Source: Blautia massiliensis (ex Durand et al. 2017) | Lineage (GTDB): Bacteria; Bacillota; Clostridia; Lachnospirales; Lachnospiraceae | Direction: 5' to 3' | DNA length: 64,000 nt | Assembly: GCF_001487165.1 (NCBI RefSeq) | Contig: NZ_LN913005.1 | Span: 125,461 to 189,460, forward strand | Shown here: piece by piece, positions 9,442 through 16,483 of the stretch | Layout: every line of letters starts with the position of its first letter | Numbering within the stretch: the first letter of the stretch is position 1 | Program-made: the position numbers and the translations under genes | Notes under the pieces: model-generated | What the model was told of the DNA's origin: nothing | Database searches by the model: none | What the model saw: only the letters and a program-made list of their open reading frames with translations

Positions 9442-10352
9442 CAAATCATCCTTTTTACTTCAACAGATTCCGGTATTTTATCATTATGAATTTCAACTGT
9501 ATAATCCTGATATCTTCTCGGATATTCTACATTTTCTTTTCGTGTTACTTCAACTGCATCAAACAATTTATATGCCGGACAATCTCCCAATTCTTTACTG
9601 TGCTTAAACACGATCAGTTCACGTACTGACATTTTTCCACGGGCTGCTGAATGGTCATTTTCAAACATATTTATGATCGCATCCCACAGAAGTTCCAGAT
9701 CTTCTTCTGTAAATCCTGTTGTTTTTCGTGCAAGATTTGCAGATATAAAGCCCTCTGCGCGATACAATGCATATGGCACAATACTCTTTCTTCCCATTTC
9801 GGTACTTTTATTTTCGGCATCTTTTTCTGTTGTGATTGCCACACGGGTAATGGTAACTTCCTGACTGATCACTGGGTCGATACTTCTGGCAAATCCAAGC
9901 TGAACTGGGCCACGCACCTGTCCGCAGTTTAAAGAAGCTTTTACAAAAGTAGTCATTACTGCCCCAAAAGTTCTGATATCATAATAATTTTCACACATGT
10001 AATCCCGCAATTTTGAATCCACACCCGGATCACTTTTTTTCAGTTTTTTTAATGCTTCCGTTACTTTCTTATCATCTGTTTCTTTGATTCCAACATTTTC
10101 ACATGCCGTTCGGTCACTTCGATTCAACGGAACATCTTCTTTAATATAAATTTTGTAACCCTGTGCATCCTCTTTTACTGTTTCCACATAATTTCTTATT
10201 TTTCTTTTCAGGCAGACATCCGTAACAAGCCCTAAGCCGCTTTCCGGATCTATTCTTGGCATATTTCCTGCATCCGGATCTCCATTTGGATTACCATTTT
10301 CCACATCAAATAAAACTACAAACTCATATCTGTTTTTAATAACTTCGCTCAT
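9441..10352 (-). CDS. cas7c: Type I-C Cascade backbone subunit Cas7 (Csd2)
   Basis: Cas7 forms the helical backbone of I-C Cascade along the crRNA. The 303-aa product opens with the RAMP strand YEFVVLFDVENGNPNGDPDAGN, the diagnostic Csd2 signature, followed by a central thumb region (TFGAVMTTF, RGPVQLGFARSIDPV) and a C-terminal KHSKELGDCPAYKLFDAV segment. It overlaps the cas8c stop by 4 nt (ATGA). Confidence 0.97.
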   Translation of the reverse strand: MSEVIKNRYEFVVLFDVENGNPNGDPDAGNMPRIDPESGLGLVTDVCLKRKIRNYVETVKEDAQGYKIYIKEDVPLNRSDRTACENVGIKETDDKKVTEALKKLKKSDPGVDSKLRDYMCENYYDIRTFGAVMTTFVKASLNCGQVRGPVQLGFARSIDPVISQEVTITRVAITTEKDAENKSTEMGRKSIVPYALYRAEGFISANLARKTTGFTEEDLELLWDAIINMFENDHSAARGKMSVRELIVFKHSKELGDCPAYKLFDAVEVTRKENVEYPRRYQDYTVEIHNDKIPESVEVKRMI

Positions 10353-12085
10353 CTATTTTCCCTCCCGTTTTCCCAAATACTTTCCTGTTTCTGGTGGTAA
10401 TACCCCAAAATAAATTTTCCTTGTTCCTCCAATGGCAAACGTTTTGGATAAGCTTCTAGCTTACTCACCAATTCGCCCAAAAGATCTTCATATTTTCTTT
10501 TCAAATACCCTTTATCTCTTTCTATTTTTTTTATATGACTATTCTTTAATTTAAACAATACTGGAAATACTGATGCCGGTGTTGCACATGCTGAATTAAA
10601 ATACCGATCTCGAATTGTTGATTTTATTCCAGGATTTGCCTCTGTCTGAATCGACTCCAACACAGAAAATAATCTTCCCAATACATATGCTACATCATTA
10701 GATTCTTCATTTAATCCCATACAGATCTCTCCTTCCGTATTTTTATAATTTTTTATCAGAAATGCCTTAACAATAGAAACTCTTCCCCATGTTACACATC
10801 CCTGCTCAGCCCGTATTCTTATTAATGTATCTGTATACAAACTTGCCGGATACCTGGAATTTTGTAAAATAGCTGAAAACGCCATAGCGGCCATATTGGA
10901 GATTGTTTTTTTATCCCGTGAATTCATATTCACTGTTTCTTTTAACATATCTTCAATTCCAAGATATTCCCGCTCTTCCCATTTAGGTTTTATCATCTGC
11001 ATTCGTTCATAATGACATGCCAGATTTTTCGTAATATTTCCAAATGAACTCTGATAAAAAAATCTTACAGATAACCTGGCAGCATTTGGTGCCAGACATA
11101 AAATATAAAACTTCTGAGATGGATTTAATTCAATGTCATCAATTATGATCTGTTCATCTTTTCTGAGTTTTTCAAAAAATCCATGTACCTCACTTTGATT
11201 ATCTTTTACCGGATTTAACAATGCTAAAAGCGCATCCTGATATTCCGTCTTTGCCTCCTCTGCCCAATATACAATAATAGAATCTCCCAGCGGAAACGTA
11301 TATTTCTTTTGTGCCAGCAAATAATTCAACGCACTTGTGTAAGCAAACTCTGCATATTTTCCGACCGGTGCATTATAGCTCTGTTCTTTTCCATAAGATT
11401 CAAATGATGGTGCATTAAAAGAAACCAAAGCTGCACCACTGGACTGTGCTCCCGGCACCCCTTTTATATTCCTGTGAATTCTTGAAATTTCAGTTTTTTC
11501 TCCTGTTACCAGACAAATTCCACTTATATCTGTTTCCGACTGTTTACTTTCTACATTCCATATTTGCTCTATTTCCTTGTCATCCTGGGCATATTTTTTA
11601 TCCATACAGAATATAAGATTTCCACCATCCGTGATCTCCTCCCAGTTTTCTAAAACAGCAGCATTTTCTTTTGCTTTTTCCGGATTCCATTTATAAAAAA
11701 AAGCACATATAGCCTGTGCCATTTCTCCGGAAGTATTTTTCAACAACTTCAGATGCTTCTCCTTTGCCGCTTCAAAGCATTCTGTAATTCTTTTTCCTGT
11801 ACCACTCTTATCAATTCCAAGCATATATTTCGAATTATCACATAAAAAATTCGCCGCAACTCCGGATGATCGCGTGAGCATTGCCGGAACTTTCATTGTT
11901 TGTGAAATCCAAATCTGTTTCTTCCCTGCCTGTCTCTCCTCCTTCAGCCATAAGATATTCTTTATATCCCCGTCTGTAGACAAATTGATTCCATAAGAAA
12001 CTTTTGCCTGACACCACCCCTGTTTGGGTAATTTTTCTTGTCTTTCCAAATCTTCATAATATTTCACCAATGCCTGCAGTATCAT
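10349..12085 (-). CDS. cas8c: Type I-C Cascade large subunit Cas8c (Csd1)
   Basis: Cas8c recognises the PAM and, in I-C systems, also gives rise to the small subunit from an internal start in its 3' region. The 578-aa protein starts MILQALVKYYEDLERQ and contains the Csd1 segments CLVTGEKTEISRIHRNIKGVPGAQSSG and LVSFNAPSFESYGKEQSYNAPV. It is linked to cas5 upstream by a 4-nt overlap and to cas7 downstream by another. Internal translation of the C-terminal small subunit is known in homologues; I did not map a start here. Confidence 0.96.
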   Translation of the reverse strand: MILQALVKYYEDLERQEKLPKQGWCQAKVSYGINLSTDGDIKNILWLKEERQAGKKQIWISQTMKVPAMLTRSSGVAANFLCDNSKYMLGIDKSGTGKRITECFEAAKEKHLKLLKNTSGEMAQAICAFFYKWNPEKAKENAAVLENWEEITDGGNLIFCMDKKYAQDDKEIEQIWNVESKQSETDISGICLVTGEKTEISRIHRNIKGVPGAQSSGAALVSFNAPSFESYGKEQSYNAPVGKYAEFAYTSALNYLLAQKKYTFPLGDSIIVYWAEEAKTEYQDALLALLNPVKDNQSEVHGFFEKLRKDEQIIIDDIELNPSQKFYILCLAPNAARLSVRFFYQSSFGNITKNLACHYERMQMIKPKWEEREYLGIEDMLKETVNMNSRDKKTISNMAAMAFSAILQNSRYPASLYTDTLIRIRAEQGCVTWGRVSIVKAFLIKNYKNTEGEICMGLNEESNDVAYVLGRLFSVLESIQTEANPGIKSTIRDRYFNSACATPASVFPVLFKLKNSHIKKIERDKGYLKRKYEDLLGELVSKLEAYPKRLPLEEQGKFILGYYHQKQESIWENGRENR

Positions 12086-12744
12086 CGAACCACCTCGCAG
12101 TTTCGCACATCTATTACTCCCTGTTTCATGATTGCTCTAAAAAACATGGGGCTAAGATTCTCTTCATCCGAATAATCAATATCATATAGCATAAATCCAA
12201 AATCTTTTTCCTCTACATCGTCATATGCAGTATGAATTTCCTCTTCATTACACAACTCAAAATTTGCAGGAAATTCCCGACACCCAAAATAAGGCATACT
12301 GTAACATGCGCCTCTTTTCAATCTCCTCATAATAATATCCTTGAATTTCCCTGGATTATCCGTTTCATTTGCTTTCTCCGTCATTTCAAAATGAGCTTCA
12401 ATAACATACTCTACATCACTTAACAACAAAGACGCTCTCTGTACAATTTCCTCTTTACTGCTTAAATATAGGGGTTTCATTCCTCCATTATAGGCTTCAA
12501 GCACTTTACTTGCAGATACCTTACTCTTCACTTCATTTCTTCTTACACTGGTAAATTTAACCGGTTTCTTCACATAAATCTTATCTATACACCATTTCAT
12601 GCCCGGATGCCAGTAAATTGCTTCCAAAATTCCTCTGGCAGCCGACGGTGTTATTACATCATAAGAACACCGTTCTACTTTCATCTCTGGTCTTGAAAAT
12701 AATGCATAATCCCCCCACACTCTGACCTTTACTCCCATTCCCAT
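12082..12744 (-). CDS. cas5c: Type I-C Cascade subunit and pre-crRNA endonuclease Cas5 (Cas5d)
   Basis: In I-C systems Cas5 replaces Cas6: it cleaves the repeat and stays on the 11-nt 5' handle. The protein (about 220 aa) shows VKVRVWGDYALFSRPEMKVERCSYDVITPSAARGILEAIYWHP, the classic Cas5d N-terminus, and later RGACYSMPYFGCREFPANFE. ATG 12744 is favoured over GTG 12750 because GAGGG is better spaced. It begins 19 nt after the stop of the DUF3990-partner gene, so the cascade genes are probably co-transcribed with that pair. Confidence 0.96.
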   Translation of the reverse strand: MGMGVKVRVWGDYALFSRPEMKVERCSYDVITPSAARGILEAIYWHPGMKWCIDKIYVKKPVKFTSVRRNEVKSKVSASKVLEAYNGGMKPLYLSSKEEIVQRASLLLSDVEYVIEAHFEMTEKANETDNPGKFKDIIMRRLKRGACYSMPYFGCREFPANFELCNEEEIHTAYDDVEEKDFGFMLYDIDYSDEENLSPMFFRAIMKQGVIDVRNCEVVR

Positions 12745-12763
12745 AGGCACTTTCCCTCTTTTC

Positions 12764-13204
12764 TCATATTATTTCACCAGCTTTATAACATGCTGCTATA
12801 TAATCTCGTGATTGATAATAAAAATCTGTATTATAGTCCGAAATATGTGCATCAATCCAGGAATGATAAATTTCCCATATTCCCTTTTCAAGTTCTGTAT
12901 CATCGTATATGTCTTCTATTAATCTCTCATATACTTCTCCAATATCCCAGTAATCCGGAATTGCATACCTGCATATTGATACATTGTCAAATTCGCCCTC
13001 CGGAATATCACATTGCTCTGTAAATTCTGCCGCAACTTTTTCTATTGGCTCACAGTGAAAGACATCCGCATAGTTATATATTCGCTTTATATTTTCCATT
13101 CCAAGATAATCCGTAACTTTCCACCGACGTTGTTTTTGAGTTCGTCCTATGTACTCGATCAAACTACAGGTAAAAAACAAAGCATTATTATTTTTTCTCG
13201 CCAT
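12764..13204 (-). CDS. Partner of the DUF3990 protein; candidate antitoxin/accessory protein
   Basis: Protein of 146 aa starting MARKNNNALFFTCSLIEYIGR (ATG 13204, preceded by GTGAGG); an in-frame ATG at 13216 would add four residues. The N-terminal 60 residues resemble the small DUF3791-like proteins often encoded beside DUF3990 genes; the C-terminal half is acidic and aromatic (YERLIEDIYDDTELEKGIWEIYHSWIDAH) and I do not recognise it. It overlaps the DUF3990 gene by 17 nt and precedes cas5 by 19 nt. Pairing and overlap suggest an antitoxin role for an ADP-ribosyltransferase-like toxin, but this is inference. It is not a known cas gene. Confidence 0.7.
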   Translation of the reverse strand: MARKNNNALFFTCSLIEYIGRTQKQRRWKVTDYLGMENIKRIYNYADVFHCEPIEKVAAEFTEQCDIPEGEFDNVSICRYAIPDYWDIGEVYERLIEDIYDDTELEKGIWEIYHSWIDAHISDYNTDFYYQSRDYIAACYKAGEII

Positions 13205-13655
13205 AAACAACCTCACTTCCTACAAATTTCAATGTATCCAGTGCTGAAATTGTATGAAAACTGATTTGATGCGTTGGATACTTGAATTTTACCAATTCCC
13301 AGAAAGCAGCTCTTGAAATCTTTCCATCCAGATAATTTTGCAGATAATTGTAGATTGTATCATCTGCCATTGGTCCTTCCACAATATCATACTGATGTGC
13401 CTGTCCCTTTCGACAGGAAATAATAAAATCCAGCCATTCTTCCGTCATTTTATCGAATTTAAGAATATTTAATCTCTGATTTTCTGTATACTCATACTTG
13501 TTAATATATCCTTTTTTACCATATCTTATAGCCCATCGTTCTGCCTGCTTTTCAATATTTGTACAATAAAAACCAAAATAAAAATCTTTGTTAAATCTGG
13601 CTTTTCTGATTTCCGGATATTCCACTACCTCTTTGCTCCCATGATATAGAATCAT
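13188..13655 (-). CDS. DUF3990 family, ADP-ribosyltransferase-like putative toxin
   Basis: Protein of 155 aa from ATG 13655, which has an AAAGGAG site 6-7 nt upstream. Visible motifs are LYHGS at residues 3-7, DFYFGFYCT at 24-32 and QAERWA at 37-42, the DUF3990 pattern that resembles the H-Y-E class of ADP-ribosyltransferase folds (HG, then GFYxT). The assignment to an ART fold is from family knowledge and motif resemblance, not proof of activity. The gene is the first of the transcript that continues into cas5-cas2. The frame extends upstream without a stop through a Lys/Arg-rich 22-codon stretch to an ATG at 13721, which lies at the predicted transcription start. Together with its partner it looks like a toxin-antitoxin-type module nested in a cas operon. 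Confidence 0.8.
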   Translation of the reverse strand: MILYHGSKEVVEYPEIRKARFNKDFYFGFYCTNIEKQAERWAIRYGKKGYINKYEYTENQRLNILKFDKMTEEWLDFIISCRKGQAHQYDIVEGPMADDTIYNYLQNYLDGKISRAAFWELVKFKYPTHQISFHTISALDTLKFVGSEVVYGEKK

Positions 13656-13725
13656 ATGCAGCTCCTTTTTTCTGTAAATTCTTTTTATTTTTAATAATTT
13701 TCTTTTATTTTTTCTCGTCATCTTA

Positions 13726-13754
13726 AATATACTACACTCATCCAAAATATACAA
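13726..13754 (-). promoter_or_regulatory. Promoter of the DUF3990-partner-cas5-cas2 operon
   Basis: Minus strand -35 TTGTAT (13754-13749) and -10 TATATT (13731-13726), 17-bp spacer, predicted start near 13719. The guide-matching site lies just upstream: a Cascade-length protospacer starting at 13789 would end next to this -35. Confidence 0.65.
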
Positions 13755-13772
13755 TACTTGCCCCTAAATTAT

Positions 13773-13792
13773 TTACATTTAAATTTATTGAA
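13773..13792 (-). promoter_or_regulatory. Putative Cascade target site (PAM TTC plus 17-nt partial protospacer)
   Basis: On the minus strand TTC (13792-13790) is followed by AATAAATTTAAATGTAA (13789-13773). The spacer-like part of the nearby guide RNA reads AATAATTTTAAATGTAA, so 16 of 17 positions agree and the only mismatch is position 6, which is flipped out in type I crRNA-DNA hybrids. Positions 18-20 no longer match, as expected for a site that is bound but not cleaved. TTC is the known I-C PAM. The site overlaps the -35 of the guide RNA's own promoter and lies directly upstream of the -35 of the toxin/cas promoter. Confidence 0.7.
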
Positions 13793-13816
13793 TTCTTTTT
13801 ATTTATATATTATATT
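13788..13816 (+). promoter_or_regulatory. Promoter of the CreA/CreR-like RNA
   Basis: Plus strand -35 TTGAAT (13788-13793), 17-bp spacer, -10 TATATT (13811-13816), predicted start near 13823. The -35 overlaps the PAM and first seed bases of the target site on the opposite strand, so Cascade bound there would also be expected to block this promoter. Confidence 0.6.
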
Positions 13817-13822
13817 TATAGT

Positions 13823-13980
13823 ATGTCAGAAAACATTTTAATGCCTATGAAGGCAGGCGACTTGCTTGATTCGATTAAAATGGTTCCTGTGGATTGAAAT
13901 AATAATTTTAAATGTAACCGTGTAGAATTAGAACAGGGAGATTAAGGTTTTTCCACCTTAATCTCCCTGCTCTAATCTAC
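13823..13980 (+). ncRNA. CreA/CreR-like guide RNA with a solitary degenerate CRISPR repeat
   Basis: Plus-strand RNA inferred from a promoter, a repeat remnant and a terminator. Bases 13889-13900 are GTGGATTGAAAT, identical to the 3' end of the array repeat and including the 11-nt handle left by Cas5d cleavage. The upstream part of the repeat is degenerate, but an alternative stem exists: AACATTTTAAT (13832-13842) pairs with ATTAAAATGGTT (13874-13885), with an inner GCCT/AGGC hairpin (13844-13855). The spacer-like part starts at 13901 and matches the site at 13773-13789. No second repeat follows; instead a 25-bp stem ends the RNA. CreA (antitoxin) and CreR (cas autorepressor) RNAs of this design are known in other CRISPR subtypes; the assignment here is inference from sequence. 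Confidence 0.7.
13922..13980. terminator. Long stem between the guide RNA and cas3 (convergent terminator)
   Basis: GTAGAATTAGAACAGGGAGA... (13922-13947) pairs with 13956-13980 over about 25 bp with one mismatch and one bulge; the loop is TTTTTCCA. It lies between the convergent ends of cas3 (stop at 13987) and the guide RNA and probably ends both, although U-tracts are weak. It separates cas3 from the downstream cas genes, which therefore need their own promoter. Confidence 0.7.
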
Positions 13981-13986
13981 ATATTT

Positions 13987-16122
13987 TCACAACCAAACTG
14001 CCATGCCACAGTCAACCTCAAGATTCAGTCCTGTCTCCTCTGAATATTGTTCTAAATCTGTCAGTTCATAGAAATCCTTTATATCTTCCGAAACCAGCTT
14101 CAGCATCCCCGCATCATTATATTTCTCAAATTCCTGTTTATACAAATTCACACAATATTGTACAGCCCGTCTCATTCCGGATTTTGTAAAACCTTTATTT
14201 TTCAGATCCTGTATCACTTCCTGAGCATCTTCTTCCTGATTTACAAAAACGGTTACCGTGTTTTCATCTATCAGTTTAAACTCTCTTTCCACTGTAGCAA
14301 AATGATGCCATCCCCCATTAAACTCTTCGCAGATTTTCTTTTTATCCAAACTTTCACCTCGCATATGATAAAGCATTTCAAAGTATCTTGTTACAGTCTG
14401 CATATCTTCAATTTTACATTCATTCGCAAGCAGCGCTTTCGAAACATCCATCTGCTGTCTCTGCCCTGGAACTTTTTCAGCATCATCAAACTGAAAAATC
14501 ACCACTTTGCTTTCTTCTATCGTCCGTTTTCCCTCACGATTACACCTTCCTGCCGCCTGAATGATAGAATCTATTCCTGAAAGCTGTCTGTATACTGTAT
14601 AAAAATCAAGATCTACTCCTGCCTCTACCAGACTTGTTGAAATTACAATGCACTTTTTCCCTTCTCTCAATCGTTCTTTTATCTGCTTTAACATACGCTT
14701 TCTATGTTTTGGATACATGCTCGTAGATAAATGATAAACGCCATCTTCTCTCATAGCATTATAAATTTTTTGAGCTTTCTTTTTTGTATTCACAATGCAT
14801 AATGCCTGTGTTTCTCTTAACAGACATTCTTCCACGTCTTCTTCTGACAATTTTCCATCGTTTTCAAAGTGAACTCTTTTAAAAAACTCAAACTGTTCCT
14901 CTGTCCTTGGACAAAGCTCAGTAATCTGCTTTATATTGCAAAAAAAAGCATCCAATGCCGGTTGTGTAGCTGTACATAATACTGCACTCACCTTATAATT
15001 TATCACCAGTTCTTCAATTGCTGTCAGACAGGGTTTCAAATAGTCATTTGGCAACATCTGTGCTTCATCAAATATGATCACACTATTTGCCATATTATGT
15101 AATTTTCTGCATTTTGAAGATTTATTTGAAAACAAGGATTCAAAAAATTGTACATTCGTTGTAACTACTACTGGTTTATCCCAGTTTTCAGAAGCAAGCT
15201 GCATAGGTTTCAGTTCTTCTGCTTCCTCATAATCTATGTTGCAATGATTTTCCAGAACATTTTCATCTCCTAATATCCTTCGAAAAACTGCTGCATTTTG
15301 TTCGATAATACTGGTATAAGGTATCACATAAATAATACGTTTCATGTGATGCTTAACTGCATGCCTTAATGCAAATGCAAGCGATGCAACCGTTTTACCT
15401 CCACCAGTCGGAACCGTCAGCCGAAAAAGGCCTTTTTCTCTCTCTCCGTTTTCCAGGCAAGCTTTTAAAATCTCTGTTCTTCTGCCATTTACACTTTCTG
15501 TTTCTGTATTTTTCAGCCACTCTGTTATATATTTTTCCAATTTATCCAGAAGCACCTGTATCTCTTGCCCCTGCTGTCGTCCCGATCTTTCTTCTGTCAT
15601 AAATTCTTCTGTATCAAGAAAATCGGCATCGACAAGACAAGAATACATCATTCTCGTAAACATACTTAAAGAAAAATTTAAATCCTTCGTTTTCTCTACA
15701 TTAACTGGTGATGTTTTTAACTCTGGAATCTTCACTTCTTTTTTGTATGCATAAAAATCTTCTATTTTCTTCTTTCTTCTTCCAAGTGTAGTAGATGAAT
15801 TTCCTGTATCTGTGCTGACGCCATAATCGGATAAGCCAGCATGATGTCCCGCAATACACATCTCCAAAAACGGATACATCCCACCCAATTCCATGCAAAC
15901 TCTTGCTCCTGCTGTTGCATGATCCACTTTTATTTCTTCTCCACGAATCCGACGTTGAAATTTATCGCTATATTTTCCGATATCATGCAGCATTCCACAG
16001 CAATATCCCCAATCTCCTTTTTCAAAAACTTCTGCAAAATCTTTTGCTTTTTCTGCCGTTCCCTGCAAATGCTCTAATATACTTTGTTCACGTTCACCAT
16101 CACAATGTGCAATATAATTCAT
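13987..16122 (-). CDS. cas3: CRISPR-associated helicase-nuclease Cas3 (HD plus SF2 helicase)
   Basis: Cas3 is recruited by Cascade to nick and degrade target DNA. The protein (711 aa from ATG 16122; an in-frame ATG at 16137 would add five residues) has an N-terminal HD nuclease (CGMLHDIGKYSDKFQ, then KVDHATAGA and AGHHAGLSD), a Walker A box (LTVPTGGGKTVASLAFALRH), a DEAD-type box (VIIFDEAQML), motif III (LCTATQPAL) and the C-terminal helicase half (VISTSLVEAGVDLDF, QAAGRCNREGKR). It has its own promoter and is followed by a strong stem, so it can be expressed apart from the other cas genes. Confidence 0.97.
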   Translation of the reverse strand: MNYIAHCDGEREQSILEHLQGTAEKAKDFAEVFEKGDWGYCCGMLHDIGKYSDKFQRRIRGEEIKVDHATAGARVCMELGGMYPFLEMCIAGHHAGLSDYGVSTDTGNSSTTLGRRKKKIEDFYAYKKEVKIPELKTSPVNVEKTKDLNFSLSMFTRMMYSCLVDADFLDTEEFMTEERSGRQQGQEIQVLLDKLEKYITEWLKNTETESVNGRRTEILKACLENGEREKGLFRLTVPTGGGKTVASLAFALRHAVKHHMKRIIYVIPYTSIIEQNAAVFRRILGDENVLENHCNIDYEEAEELKPMQLASENWDKPVVVTTNVQFFESLFSNKSSKCRKLHNMANSVIIFDEAQMLPNDYLKPCLTAIEELVINYKVSAVLCTATQPALDAFFCNIKQITELCPRTEEQFEFFKRVHFENDGKLSEEDVEECLLRETQALCIVNTKKKAQKIYNAMREDGVYHLSTSMYPKHRKRMLKQIKERLREGKKCIVISTSLVEAGVDLDFYTVYRQLSGIDSIIQAAGRCNREGKRTIEESKVVIFQFDDAEKVPGQRQQMDVSKALLANECKIEDMQTVTRYFEMLYHMRGESLDKKKICEEFNGGWHHFATVEREFKLIDENTVTVFVNQEEDAQEVIQDLKNKGFTKSGMRRAVQYCVNLYKQEFEKYNDAGMLKLVSEDIKDFYELTDLEQYSEETGLNLEVDCGMAVWL

Positions 16123-16169
16123 CTTCTTCTCTTCCATTTACAACACCGTACCCTCACTACAAGTTATAT

Positions 16170-16198
16170 ATTATACTGCTTTAGTTCATCTATATCAA
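16170..16198 (-). promoter_or_regulatory. Promoter of cas3
   Basis: Minus strand -35 TTGATA (16198-16193) and -10 TATAAT (16175-16170) with a 17-bp spacer. I see no match to the guide-RNA spacer near it. Confidence 0.7.
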
Positions 16199-16218
16199 TG
16201 TATCCAAAGCGCCATCTC

Positions 16219-16385
16219 TTATGATAATCTCCCATTCTCCATCTCATACACCACATTCATAGTGGAGACTCTGTGGGATACCAGGACTACAGTGCGGCGG
16301 GTGGTGTCTTCTTTCAGGGACTTGAGGATGGTGGCTTCGTAGAGCTGACCTTTGTCTACGTATTTCAGGGAGGAGAGCCTTCCCC
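16219..16385 (-). pseudogene. C-terminal remnant of an ABC-transporter ATP-binding protein
   Basis: The minus strand reads RLSSLKYVDKGQLY, then RRTVVLVSHRVSTMNVVYE and MENGRLS before a TAA at 16219-16221. The VLVSHRVST segment with the switch His is typical of the nucleotide-binding domain of exporter-type ABC proteins. No Walker A, signature motif or start is present: the frame is lost upstream near 16390, just short of the parC stop. It is probably a leftover from the insertion or rearrangement that placed the CRISPR locus beside parC. The remaining 100 bp up to parC hold no feature I recognise. Confidence 0.65.
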
Positions 16386-16483
16386 TCATATCTGCCCGTC
16401 AAACCGGGAATGAGCGTGCATCTCACGAATGGTCAGTTCCAGCCAGATCACCGTAGGCTGTGAGATGGATGGCGGGGTGGTGA

